Positions 43,563-52,185 of a DNA stretch of 64,000 bases are shown one piece after another. Location of the stretch: the NCBI RefSeq assembly GCF_900106795.1, contig NZ_FNNS01000009.1, positions 62,001-126,000 on the forward strand, in the 5' to 3' direction. Source of the stretch: Aequorivita viscosa. Lineage in GTDB: Bacteria; Bacteroidota; Bacteroidia; Flavobacteriales; Flavobacteriaceae. The position numbers were made by a program, and so were the translations under genes. Within the stretch, counting starts at the first letter, position 1. Each line of letters opens with the position of its first letter. Under the pieces are notes generated by a model. The model searched no databases and was not told the DNA's origin. It saw only the letters and a list, made by a program, of their open reading frames with translations.

Positions 43563-44366
43563 TTAATTTCTGAACTCCTTCTCCTCATCGCTCGTAATCC
43601 CCAACGCTTCATACACATAATCGAAAGTTGATAGCAATTCAGGTTTTCCATCTACAAGGGCGATGTTGTGCTCAAAGTGCGCGCTAGGTTGCCCATCTTG
43701 AGTTACAATTGTCCAACCATCACTTAGTTGTTTCACTTTATGTGTTCCCATGTTAATCATAGGTTCTAAAGCAATGGTCATTCCCTCAATAAATTTCTTA
43801 CCACGACCTCTACGCCCATAATTCGGCATTTCGGGATCTTCGTGCATTTTCCGTCCAAGTCCGTGACCTACTAACTCCCGTACTACACCATACCCGTGTG
43901 CTTCACAATATTTTTGGATTGCATAACCTACATCGCCCACACGATTTCCCGCTTTAAATTCGCGTATACCTATGTAAAGTGATTCTTTAGTGATTTGTAG
44001 CAGCTTTTTAATTTCAGGATCTACTTCGCCAACTTCAAAAGTGTATGCGTGATCGCCGTAAAACCCATTTTTTATTGCGCCGCAATCTATGGCTACAACA
44101 TCTCCTTCTTTTAAAGGAACATCGGTGGGCAATCCGTGAACTACCGCTTCATTTACACTTGTAAGTAGGGTAGAAGGGCAGTCGTACAATCCTAAAAACC
44201 CTGGTATTGCATCTTGACTTCGTATATACTCTTCCGCCATTTTATTAAGCTGATTTGTTGTAACGCCCGGTTTTACTTCTTTAGCAAGCATTCCTAAAGT
44301 ACGGGAAACTACCAATGCACTTTCGCGCATCAGTTCAATTTCTTCTCTTGTTTTTGGTATTATCAT
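43563..44366 (-). CDS. map: Methionine aminopeptidase, type I
   Basis: 267 aa, type Ia length. Metal ligands: Asp in VVAIDCGA, Asp in FYGDHAYTF, His in VGHGLGRKMHEDPEMPNYG, Glu in MTIALEPMI, and Glu in AHFEHNIAL. It removes N-terminal Met from new proteins in the cytoplasm. It lies 3 nt downstream of the HAD gene at 44370 and shares its promoter. Confidence 0.97.
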   Translation of the reverse strand: MIIPKTREEIELMRESALVVSRTLGMLAKEVKPGVTTNQLNKMAEEYIRSQDAIPGFLGLYDCPSTLLTSVNEAVVHGLPTDVPLKEGDVVAIDCGAIKNGFYGDHAYTFEVGEVDPEIKKLLQITKESLYIGIREFKAGNRVGDVGYAIQKYCEAHGYGVVRELVGHGLGRKMHEDPEMPNYGRRGRGKKFIEGMTIALEPMINMGTHKVKQLSDGWTIVTQDGQPSAHFEHNIALVDGKPELLSTFDYVYEALGITSDEEKEFRN

Positions 44367-44369
44367 AGT

Positions 44370-44786
44370 TTATTTTCTGAAAAAGGAAAGCCAACCTTTT
44401 TTTTGTTTTTTAATTGCTGAAGGTTGATTTTTGTTCTCGCCAACTAGGTTAAGATATATTTCACCCCAATCTCTCATGCCGCCAAAGTTTCGGTCGTCGA
44501 TAAAGATATCTGCATTAATTTTTCGGCTATAGGTTCCATCGAATTGTTCTTCTGGAAAACTCTTGTTTACAGCATAAAATTCTATTCCATTTTGTCTGCA
44601 AAACGCCACGGCATCTTCTAAAGCTTTTCCTCTCCTGTATGTCCACAAAATAAGTCGATGCCCTTTTTCTTGTAGTTTTTTCATTGTTTCGAAGGCAAAA
44701 ATTATGGGTCGGCCAATACGTGGATAGTCGTCTTCCACTATGGTTCCGTCAAAATCTACAGCAATTAAAAAAGATTCGTATTTCAT
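44370..44786 (-). CDS. HAD-type phosphatase, BT0820-like
   Basis: 138 aa. HAD motif I reads VDFDGTIVEDD, motif II falls at LILWTYR, and motif IV at DIFIDDRNFGG; there is no cap domain of normal size. This matches the small BT0820-type group of Bacteroides. The C-terminal residues (SAIKKQKKGWLSFFRK) are basic, possibly membrane-attracting. Substrate unknown. First gene of the operon with map. Confidence 0.8.
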   Translation of the reverse strand: MKYESFLIAVDFDGTIVEDDYPRIGRPIIFAFETMKKLQEKGHRLILWTYRRGKALEDAVAFCRQNGIEFYAVNKSFPEEQFDGTYSRKINADIFIDDRNFGGMRDWGEIYLNLVGENKNQPSAIKKQKKGWLSFFRK

Positions 44787-44805
44787 TAATTAATTTCTCG
44801 GTGGG

Positions 44806-44835
44806 CAAAATTACGAAGAATTATCGCCTTCTCAA
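44806..44835 (-). promoter_or_regulatory. Promoter of HAD-map operon
   Basis: Minus strand TTG (44833-44835), 19 nt, TAATTTTG (44806-44813): both boxes and spacing match. It is inside the last bases and just past the end of the neighbouring thioredoxin gene. Confidence 0.7.
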
Positions 44836-44840
44836 TTGTA

Positions 44841-45437
44841 TTATTCTGAATAGGGGTTTTTGTAGTCGGCGCCACTTAAAATATCCAACATATCTTGCTC
44901 TAAAGTCTGAATTGTGAATTCAACAATACGCCCCATTTCTACTTCATCTTTATAGAAAATTATAGTAGGAACGTGGGTGATGTTTTTGCCTTCTTCAAAC
45001 CCTTGTGGCGTTGTTTTTTCTTCAGAAACGGCAATTACAGTTAATTGCGATTCGTCATAACCTGTTTTGTCCAAAACCTTGTATAAATATGGGACTTCCC
45101 GATGACTGTCTTCACACCAAGTTCCCATAAAAACAGTAATCTGCACGTCTTTTAAAAGTGGTTTTAGTTTTTCAACTACTCCAGAGTCGGGGTTATAACT
45201 TTCGTAACCTGGACCAAACCAATCTTTAAAAGCTTCGTTTTGAAGACCAGCGCGATTGGCTTTTCCCAAAATCATTACAGACTCTTCGTATGGAACCGTT
45301 TCGTTCATTTTTTCTGCTTTATTGTTTTTTGATGCGAATGAAACTGTTTCGGTAGTTTTAATTGTGCTCTGTTTTTCCTTAGAGGAATTACAAGCAAGAA
45401 TAGTCGTTACCGAAAGAAGGATTAGGATTTTTTTCAT
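44841..45437 (-). CDS. Thioredoxin-fold lipoprotein with CxxS active site
   Basis: 198 aa from ATG 45437 (MKKILILLSVTTILAC); lipid Cys16. The thioredoxin fold shows VFMGTWCEDSHRE, where the second active-site Cys is Ser (Cys108-x-x-Ser111), and the cis-Pro loop HVPTIIFY. Such CxxS proteins can act as isomerases or hold mixed disulfides but not as normal reductases. The segment after the lipid anchor is Lys/Glu/Ser-rich. It lies 14 nt downstream of the S9 peptidase gene and is co-transcribed. Confidence 0.85.
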   Translation of the reverse strand: MKKILILLSVTTILACNSSKEKQSTIKTTETVSFASKNNKAEKMNETVPYEESVMILGKANRAGLQNEAFKDWFGPGYESYNPDSGVVEKLKPLLKDVQITVFMGTWCEDSHREVPYLYKVLDKTGYDESQLTVIAVSEEKTTPQGFEEGKNITHVPTIIFYKDEVEMGRIVEFTIQTLEQDMLDILSGADYKNPYSE

Positions 45438-45451
45438 CTGTTTCGAATAAT

Positions 45452-47350
45452 TTATAGCGTTTCTTTTAGCCAATCGTAAAATTGACGTTGCCATACCAAA
45501 GCATTCTGAGGCTGAAGCACCCAGTGGTTTTCTTCTGGGAAAAAGAGAAGTTTACTCTTGATTCCTTTAAGTTGTGCAACTTGAAAAGCTTGTAAACTCT
45601 GCTCAATCGGTACACGGTAATCTTTATCTCCCTGAATAATCATAATAGGCGTATCCCATTTGTTGACGTGGGAAATAGGGTTAAATTCGTTGTACGTTTT
45701 TTGAGCTACAGCATTATCTTTTTCCCAATAAGCTCCGCCCATATCGTGATTAACGAAAAATAATTCTTCTGTAGTTCCGTACATGGAACGTGTGTCAAAA
45801 ACACCGTCGTGAGCAATAAATGTTTTGAAGCGGCCTTCGTGATTTCCAGCTAACCAAAAAACTGAATAACCTCCAAAACTAGCCCCAATAGCACCTAACC
45901 TTTCTTTATCTACGTACGGTTCTTTTGCAACGTCGTCTATAGCATCTAGGTAATCTTGCATAGCGCCACCACCCCAATCGCCACTAATGGCTTCATTCCA
46001 TGCTACTCCGTGGCCTGGCATTCCTCTTCTGTTTGGTGCAACAACAATATATCCTTGTGAAGCCATCAATTGAAAATTCCAACGGAAGGAATAGAACTGT
46101 GAAAGCGGTGACTGCGGCCCACCTTGGGCATAAAGTAAAGTTGGGTATTTTTTATTTTTGTCGAAGTTTGGTGGTAGAATAACCCAAACTAGCATTTGCT
46201 TGCCATCTTTAGTTTTTACCATTCGCTTTTCAACTTTTGGCAAATCTAATTTCCCGAAAAGCTCTGTATTCACTTGTGTAAGAAGTGCGAAAGTTTTGCT
46301 TTTTAAATCGAAAGAAAAAATTTCGGCAGCGTGGTTCATATCCGTTCTGGTTACGATTAGCTTGCCATTGTTTTCGGCTACAATACCAGTAACGTCAAAC
46401 TGACCTTGAGAAAGTTGCTCTACTACGGGCATTTTTCTTGTTCTTCCTGGATAATCTACTTTAAAAAGTTGCTTGGTTCCGTTTACAGGTGCTACAAAAT
46501 AAATTTCTTTGCTGTTGTTTGCCCAGTGAAAACTACTTACTGTTCCATCCCATTGGGCGGTTAAGTTTTGCTTTACGCCGTCCTGAAGTACGATAATATC
46601 GTTTTTATCGGCTTCATATCCTGGAGTTTTCATTTGTAGCCAGGCCAAGGCCCCTTTCTTAGAAAAAGCAGGATTTGTATCGTAACCTTCGTTTTCAATT
46701 GTAATGTTCTCTGTTTTTCTATCGGCTAGATTGTATTTGTAGATATCGGTATTTGTGCTAGTGGCATATGCTGCTCCAGCCATTTTTTTACTTACATAGT
46801 AGATGTTTTCTCCCTTTGGACCCCAAATATAATCCTCGTCACCTCCAAAAGGCGCTTGCGGAGTGTAGTATGGTTGTCCCGGAGTGATATCTGTTTCAGC
46901 ACCCGTCTTAACGTCCTTGTAGAAAACGTGATTAAATGTACCGTCGTTATATTTGTCCCAGTGTCTGTAGTCTAAGCTTGTAAAAACGTAGGCGTCACTT
47001 TTAGCTAGATCGCTATAAATATCCTTTCCTGTTACTTTGTTAACTTGAACAGGTTTGTGCATTAAAAGGTGTTTCCCGTCTGGCGATAGGTTTTTGTCGG
47101 CAACTTGTACTTCATCTTTTGTGATTTCAGCGAAATTTCCACCTTCAACCCGCATTGCGTAATATTTTGAATCAAAGCTGTTTTCTTCCATATTTGGAGT
47201 TGTTACTTTGTAAAATAATACTTTGCTATCATCAGAGATTCCGATGGGGCTTACACGTTTAACTTGCCATAAAAGCTCAGGTGTCATGGTTTTTTGTGAA
47301 TGCAGAAGGCCAGCACATAAGAAGGCTAGCAGGAAAGTTATTTTTTTCAT
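45452..47350 (-). CDS. S9 family prolyl oligopeptidase-like serine peptidase
   Basis: 632 aa, signal peptide to about residue 18. A beta-propeller half (YKVTTPNMEEN, GKHLLMHKPVQ, LAWLQMKTPGY) is followed by an alpha/beta hydrolase from about 385 with LLYAQGGPQSPLSQFYSF, the nucleophile Ser491 in GASFGGYSVFW, Asp in QGDKDYRVPIEQ and His in EENHWVLQP. It resembles the acylaminoacyl-peptidase subgroup S9C and should be periplasmic, cleaving exported peptides. First gene of a two-gene operon with the CxxS thioredoxin. Confidence 0.92.
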   Translation of the reverse strand: MKKITFLLAFLCAGLLHSQKTMTPELLWQVKRVSPIGISDDSKVLFYKVTTPNMEENSFDSKYYAMRVEGGNFAEITKDEVQVADKNLSPDGKHLLMHKPVQVNKVTGKDIYSDLAKSDAYVFTSLDYRHWDKYNDGTFNHVFYKDVKTGAETDITPGQPYYTPQAPFGGDEDYIWGPKGENIYYVSKKMAGAAYATSTNTDIYKYNLADRKTENITIENEGYDTNPAFSKKGALAWLQMKTPGYEADKNDIIVLQDGVKQNLTAQWDGTVSSFHWANNSKEIYFVAPVNGTKQLFKVDYPGRTRKMPVVEQLSQGQFDVTGIVAENNGKLIVTRTDMNHAAEIFSFDLKSKTFALLTQVNTELFGKLDLPKVEKRMVKTKDGKQMLVWVILPPNFDKNKKYPTLLYAQGGPQSPLSQFYSFRWNFQLMASQGYIVVAPNRRGMPGHGVAWNEAISGDWGGGAMQDYLDAIDDVAKEPYVDKERLGAIGASFGGYSVFWLAGNHEGRFKTFIAHDGVFDTRSMYGTTEELFFVNHDMGGAYWEKDNAVAQKTYNEFNPISHVNKWDTPIMIIQGDKDYRVPIEQSLQAFQVAQLKGIKSKLLFFPEENHWVLQPQNALVWQRQFYDWLKETL

Positions 47351-47513
47351 CTTGAAATGTATTGAATTTTTAAGAGGCGTAAAGTTACTTAAAATAAGTT
47401 GTAGAGGTCTTGTGTTGCGTCCAGTTTTCGGAATGACATTTATAAAAGTTTCTTAATAAAAACCCTGTTATAAGGAACGAAATTTATATTTGTCCGGCGT
47501 AAAATCGATTAAA

Positions 47514-48119
47514 ATGAAAAATGTATTTAAACTTTTTGTATTGTCTTTTTTTCTGATGGCTTTTCAATGTGATGATGATATGGGAAGTTCTTTGGTTTTT
47601 AATACTTTTAAAACCAGTGTAACGCCGCAGTCAAATTTTACGTTGAATGATACAATTTGGGTAACTGGAAAAATATCTTCAAGGGTTTTTGATAACGAAA
47701 CAAACGATTCAATTTTCTTTAATGATCACCCTTTTTCAGACGAATTTCTGGTTATGAAACTCATTAATTCAAATCCGGAGGTTACTAGTGAAGGTGCAAT
47801 AGACCATTTTAAAATTGTGACTAGTGTTGGTGATTCGTACACTTCGGTATGTGATGAATCTAATTTGATAGCACAAAATGCATTAGGTTCTGATATGGAG
47901 TTTTATACTTATAAAATAGGTTTTGTGCCATTGCAAACTGCCGATTACGTTTTTAGTTTTAGAGATGCAACTTTGACTAATTCTGAACGAAACGAACATA
48001 TAATTCAAAACTATCTTATGGCAGCACATCCTGGTGAAATAGGTTTCGATCAATGTGGTTCATATAGTTACAGGATTTTAAGCGAAACTAATCGTGAATT
48101 TTATTTCACGGTACGCTAG
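47514..48119 (+). CDS. Hypothetical lipoprotein
   Basis: 201 aa from ATG 47514. The signal sequence ends in an atypical lipobox (LMAFQC, Cys19) followed by DDDMG, as in surface-exposed Bacteroidota lipoproteins. The mature part looks beta-rich (TLNDTIWVTGKISSRVF, MEFYTYKIGFVPLQTADYV, SYSYRILSETN) with two further Cys. I do not recognise a family. A TATATTTG at 47485-47492 is a good -7 box just upstream. Confidence 0.75.
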   Translation: MKNVFKLFVLSFFLMAFQCDDDMGSSLVFNTFKTSVTPQSNFTLNDTIWVTGKISSRVFDNETNDSIFFNDHPFSDEFLVMKLINSNPEVTSEGAIDHFKIVTSVGDSYTSVCDESNLIAQNALGSDMEFYTYKIGFVPLQTADYVFSFRDATLTNSERNEHIIQNYLMAAHPGEIGFDQCGSYSYRILSETNREFYFTVR

Positions 48120-48199
48120 AAATAATATTCGGTTTTAATAGTGTTTAAAAGCATCTTCAGGCTTTTCAAAATTTAAAAACTTCACCTTTAAGCTATTCG

Positions 48200-48230
48200 T
48201 ATTGATTTAGTTTAAATGGTTGTATCTTTG
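48200..48230 (+). promoter_or_regulatory. Promoter of rimO
   Basis: TTG (48202-48204), 18 nt, TATCTTTG (48223-48230), followed by CACCCCG; leader about 15-20 nt to ATG 48253. The -7 box is a perfect match. Confidence 0.75.
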
Positions 48231-48252
48231 CACCCCGATAATAAAAATCTAT

Positions 48253-49554
48253 ATGCGTACTAAAACCCTAAAGAAGAATAAAATTAACGTAGTAACCCTT
48301 GGCTGCTCAAAGAATGTTTACGACAGTGAAGTGCTGATGGGGCAGCTTCGTGAGAGTAACAAAGAGGTTGTTCACGAAGAAGAAGGGAATATCGTGGTTA
48401 TTAATACTTGCGGATTTATAAATAATGCCAAGGAAGAAAGCATAAACACTATTCTTGAATACGTTCAGAAAAAGGAGGATGGCGTAGTAGATAAGGTTTT
48501 TGTTACTGGTTGCCTTTCCGAAAGGTATAAACCAGATTTACAGAAAGAAATTCCAAATGTTGATGAATATTTTGGCACTACAGAACTTCCAGGTTTGTTA
48601 AAAGCTTTGGGTGCTGATTACAAACATGAATTAATTGGTGAACGAATTACAACTACGCCAAAAAACTATGCATATTTCAAAATAGCGGAGGGTTGTGATA
48701 GACCTTGTTCTTTTTGCGCAATTCCAATTATGCGAGGAAAGCACCGAAGTACACCTATGGAAGATTTGGTTGTTGAAGCCGAAAAACTTGCAGCAAAAGG
48801 AGTGAAGGAATTGATTTTGATCGCTCAAGATTTAACCTATTACGGTTTAGATTTATACAAAAAAAGAAACCTTGCAGAATTACTTCAAAAGTTAGCAAAG
48901 GTTGAAGGGATTGAGTGGATTCGCTTGCACTATGCATTCCCAACAGGGTTTCCAATGGACGTTTTGGATGTAATGCGTAGCGAGCCTAAAATTTGTAATT
49001 ATATAGATATTCCATTGCAGCATATTTCGGATTCAATTTTGAAGTCGATGCGCCGCGGAACTACAAAAGCGAAAACAACCAAATTGTTAGAAGAGTTTAG
49101 AGCTGCCGTTCCTGAAATGGCAATACGAACTACTTTAATTGTTGGGTATCCTGGCGAAACTGAAGAGGATTTCCAAACCCTAAAACAATGGGTGAAAGAT
49201 ATGCGTTTTGAACGTTTGGGATGTTTTACATATTCACACGAAGAAAACACTCACGCCTATAATTTGGAAGACGATGTTCCCGAAGAAGTGAAAATGGATC
49301 GGGCTAATGAAATCATGGAAATTCAATCACAGATTTCTTGGGAATTGAATCAACAGAAAATAGGCAAGGAATTCCGAGTGGTTATCGATAGAAAAGAAGG
49401 CGGTTATTTTGTAGGAAGAACAGAATTTGACAGTCCCGATGTTGATAACGAGGTTTTGATTAATGCCGAAAACGATTATTTGCGAACAGGTGAGTTTTTC
49501 ACGGTGAAAATCACAGCAGCTGAAGATTTTGATCTTTATGCAGAAGTGGTTTAA
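48253..49554 (+). CDS. rimO: Ribosomal protein S12 methylthiotransferase RimO
   Basis: 433 aa from ATG 48253 (MRTKTLKKNKINVVTLGCSKN). Three domains: UPF0004 with Cys in GCSKN, NTCGFI and TGCLSER; a radical-SAM core with CDRPCSFCAIPIMRGKHRS; and a TRAM domain at about 370-433. It adds a methylthio group to Asp of ribosomal protein S12 in the cytoplasm. A monocistronic unit, as judged by the promoter in front and the gap behind. Confidence 0.97.
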   Translation: MRTKTLKKNKINVVTLGCSKNVYDSEVLMGQLRESNKEVVHEEEGNIVVINTCGFINNAKEESINTILEYVQKKEDGVVDKVFVTGCLSERYKPDLQKEIPNVDEYFGTTELPGLLKALGADYKHELIGERITTTPKNYAYFKIAEGCDRPCSFCAIPIMRGKHRSTPMEDLVVEAEKLAAKGVKELILIAQDLTYYGLDLYKKRNLAELLQKLAKVEGIEWIRLHYAFPTGFPMDVLDVMRSEPKICNYIDIPLQHISDSILKSMRRGTTKAKTTKLLEEFRAAVPEMAIRTTLIVGYPGETEEDFQTLKQWVKDMRFERLGCFTYSHEENTHAYNLEDDVPEEVKMDRANEIMEIQSQISWELNQQKIGKEFRVVIDRKEGGYFVGRTEFDSPDVDNEVLINAENDYLRTGEFFTVKITAAEDFDLYAEVV

Positions 49555-49662
49555 GCTCTAGTAAAATAACAATTAGCAACCTTTGACAAAGGTTTTAGGG
49601 CATACCCTTAAAAAACTACATATCCATAGGTACAATGGTTATTTGGGATAATCTTAAATTAC

Positions 49663-50217
49663 TTACATCTTTTTGATTACGGCTTTGGCCAAGGCTGAAG
49701 TTTTTTCAATCAAATCTTGAGTATTCAAAGGGTTTTCATTTTTTGGTTTCACATAAATAGATATGTAAAATATGTAACCATCTTCAGTTACTCGTAGTTG
49801 GCCATTTTCGTACTCGCTCCACGAAGCTTTATCGCCTATTCCTGGTACTTCTTGAAGGTTGTGTTTGCTATAAACCTGCTTATTTTGGGTTTCCCAAGTT
49901 TTGTTCATTTCTGCTTCACTTTTTTGTGCCCAATGTGCAAAAGCAAATCGAACTGTATATTCCAAATTAGGGTTTTCTGGTGATTGCCATTTGTAATAAC
50001 AAATTTCATCGTGTTTTTTGGTTTGTTCTATTTCTACCTGATTTGAAAGGTCGAAAACGGATCGAACATCACTGACAGTAATCAATTCACAACTATCAGA
50101 ATTGTCATAGCTTCCTTTTTGATCGCTCGTTTTGTCATTGCAAGAAGATGCTAGAATAACCAAAGACATAACCAATAGAAAAATTGGATTCGTTAGTGAA
50201 TTTAAAGATGATTTCAT
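49663..50217 (-). CDS. Hypothetical lipoprotein
   Basis: 184 aa, lipid Cys26 (VILASSC) then NDKTSDQKG. The mature part has CELITVSDVRSVFDLS near residue 45 and two blocks with aromatic residues (CYYKWQSPENPNLEYTVRFA, VPGIGDKASWSE, GYIFYISIYV). The pattern resembles DUF3558-like domains of other bacteria but I do not claim homology. Isolated gene between rimO and the DUF4870-like gene. Confidence 0.7.
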   Translation of the reverse strand: MKSSLNSLTNPIFLLVMSLVILASSCNDKTSDQKGSYDNSDSCELITVSDVRSVFDLSNQVEIEQTKKHDEICYYKWQSPENPNLEYTVRFAFAHWAQKSEAEMNKTWETQNKQVYSKHNLQEVPGIGDKASWSEYENGQLRVTEDGYIFYISIYVKPKNENPLNTQDLIEKTSALAKAVIKKM

Positions 50218-50360
50218 AAATTGATTTTTTAATTAGTTTTCTAACTTATCAATGACATTTTTAAAAGCATATTTTTAGGAACATAATTCTCTCAGTAACA
50301 CCTGTTGTCACTACCTTAAATCTAAAATTCAACACGTTTTGTGAGTTTAAAATGATAGAA

Positions 50361-50723
50361 TTAAGAAATGCCACTAAGCCATTCTTGAAATTTTTCACCT
50401 AAAACAGGAACGGGTTTTCTTTCTCCATTTACAGCGCTTATCAATGCTATTACCCATAAGGCAATAATTAAAAGCGATCCTAGCATACTAATCAGCCAAC
50501 CTACAAATGGCACATAACTAAGTATGCTAAGTGCTATTCCAAACAGTCCCAATCCCAAAGATTGCCTTATATGAAAAGCAGTAAATGAATTCTTTTTTTC
50601 GTTATTTATAATAAAAGCGATTATAAGTCCAAAAATGGTCATATAAGAGACTATTGCCATTGTTTTTCCTTCTTCAATCGTTGATGCTTCTGATGAATTT
50701 GGTGTATTTGTTTCGTCTACCAT
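50361..50723 (-). CDS. DUF4870/Tic20-like small membrane protein
   Basis: 120 aa from ATG 50723 (MVDETNTPNSSEAS); an upstream TTG-type start would add 13 residues without hydrophobic character. Three membrane helices (about 22-43, 57-80, 83-105), with KNSFTAFHIRQSLGLGLFG between the first two, the DUF4870 signature (HIRQ). It is of unknown function; similar proteins are widespread in Bacteroidota, and some are called import component proteins. Confidence 0.75.
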   Translation of the reverse strand: MVDETNTPNSSEASTIEEGKTMAIVSYMTIFGLIIAFIINNEKKNSFTAFHIRQSLGLGLFGIALSILSYVPFVGWLISMLGSLLIIALWVIALISAVNGERKPVPVLGEKFQEWLSGIS

Positions 50724-50762
50724 TATATTATTTTTATTCGTTGTGTATTTTGACAAGAACAT

Positions 50763-51070
50763 ATAGATAGGAGAACAAAAGCTTTGTTTTTTCTTTAATC
50801 CAAAAGCAGGGAGTAGAGGTTTTTACGATTGTTTCTATATGGTTTGTACAATGCTGCCAAAAATCTGTTCAAAACGCACGACGGATATTCCGGTTTTAAA
50901 TGTACTAATATGTTTTTTCTCTTACAGTAGCTAATGAGTATTTCGTTGACTTAACCTAGCATTAGGTGGTTTTGAGTGAGAAAGAACTTAGTTTTCAAAA
51001 TATCAATGTAAATTTTTAACTTCAAAAGGAGTCTGAATAGAAGCTGATAAGCGCTGAAGGTTGTAGCATG
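50763..51070. other. Intergenic region, nothing recognised
   Basis: 308 bp between the DUF4870-like gene and the dps terminator. No supported ORF, RNA gene or repeat. Confidence 0.4.
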
Positions 51071-51117
51071 AAAAAACTGGAATAATAAAAACCAAGGTGT
51101 TTTTACTGTTCCAGTTT
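51071..51117 (-). terminator. Terminator of dps
   Basis: AAACTGGAA and TTCCAGTTT form the outer stem with AT-rich inner pairs (AAAAAC/GTTTTT); on the minus strand a T-run follows (the A-run at 51071-51076). Confidence 0.8.
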
Positions 51118-51143
51118 CTAATCTCATGTATTTAGAAGTTTAC

Positions 51144-51635
51144 TTATGCTTCTGGGTGGTTATCTGTGGCTTTCATTGTCCAAGCATCCAACATCCAGCT
51201 TACCTTTTCAATATAACCAATGTATCCTCCAATCAGGTCGATTGTTCCTTCATCTTCAGCCTTATCGGCAGTCTCGATCACCTTACGCATTTGTTTTAAA
51301 AGAAGTCCGTGGTCGGTTAATAGTTTTTCAACCATTTCTAAATCTTTAGTATTTTCAGAAGCTTCTTTGATGCTGCTCATTTTTATGTAATCTGAAAAAT
51401 TGCTTGTAGGTTGAAAGCGTAATGTTAAAATGCGTTCAGCGATTTCGTCAATTTTAACTTTGGCATCATCATACATTTCTTCGAATTTGTTGTGAAGGTC
51501 AAAGAAATGATTGCCTACGATGTTCCAATGGAAGTTACGTAGTTTTTGATAGTATAAATGATAATCTGCTAAAAGAACATTTAGTTCTTTTGCGGTAGCG
51601 GTTGTTTTCTTTTTATCAAGATTTAAATAGCTCAT
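51144..51635 (-). CDS. dps: Dps-family ferritin-like DNA-protection protein
   Basis: 163 aa. Ferroxidase residues in NFHWNIVGNHFFDLHNKFEEMYDD (His in FHWN, His in DLHNKFEE, Asp/Glu in EEMYDD), then ILTLRFQPT. Dps forms a 12-subunit shell that oxidises and stores iron and shields DNA in starvation or peroxide stress; DNA binding is not conserved in all. Promoter found at 51660; terminator at 51071. Confidence 0.95.
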   Translation of the reverse strand: MSYLNLDKKKTTATAKELNVLLADYHLYYQKLRNFHWNIVGNHFFDLHNKFEEMYDDAKVKIDEIAERILTLRFQPTSNFSDYIKMSSIKEASENTKDLEMVEKLLTDHGLLLKQMRKVIETADKAEDEGTIDLIGGYIGYIEKVSWMLDAWTMKATDNHPEA

Positions 51636-51659
51636 ATAGTTGTTTTTTTAAGATTCACC

Positions 51660-51690
51660 CAAAGATAATTAAAGCTTAAGCCAGAAGCAA
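51660..51690 (-). promoter_or_regulatory. Promoter of dps
   Basis: Minus strand TTG (51688-51690), 20 nt, TATCTTTG (51660-51667); leader about 20 nt to ATG 51635. Confidence 0.75.
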
Positions 51691-51994
51691 TTAAAAGAGA
51701 GGGTTTAGCCTTTTTTTAACGTAAGAAAGATGGGTTTTTTACCACTTTTTAATTTTTATAAATTTCTCAAATAAAACAGTAGCAAATTAATTTATCGCAA
51801 CAATTTATGAGGCTTAAATACTCAGGTTTTCAGGTTTTGAAGTTGTCTTGAATTTTTGTTACAACAATTTTAGTTTACTTGTCATGACGTCAACAGAATG
51901 TTGAATTGAAGGTTTTAAAAATTTTTAAATTTAGAATGTTACACACTTTGTTGTTAATTCTTAATCATAACTATATAAAAGAGGTATGTTAATC

Positions 51995-52025
51995 TTTGTT
52001 AATTTAAAATAAATGTTTACTTTCA
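51995..52025 (+). promoter_or_regulatory. Probable promoter of the large T9SS adhesin
   Basis: TTTG (51995-51998), 19 nt, TACTTTCA (52018-52025); -7 box matches 7 of 8 when read TAnnTTTG with one mismatch. The leader of about 155 nt to ATG 52186 is long for this group and might hold a regulatory structure. Confidence 0.5.
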
Positions 52026-52185
52026 CGGTCGCCAATGTATAATTAATGTTTTAATTAATTTGTTAAGGTTTTGGTTATCAGTGTTAGCAATTGTTTACAG
52101 CAGTTGTACGTGTTAATTGAACGCCTTAATTACTTTATTTTTAAACCTTGATTTCTAAACGCTTTATTAACAAAAAACCCTACTA

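Larger units (their letters stand above)
51636..52185. promoter_or_regulatory. Divergent control region between dps and the large adhesin
   Basis: 550 bp, very AT-rich and without ORF. It carries the dps promoter at 51660-51690 and an adhesin promoter at 51995-52025; the stretch between is unassigned, with no strong repeat seen. Confidence 0.6.
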
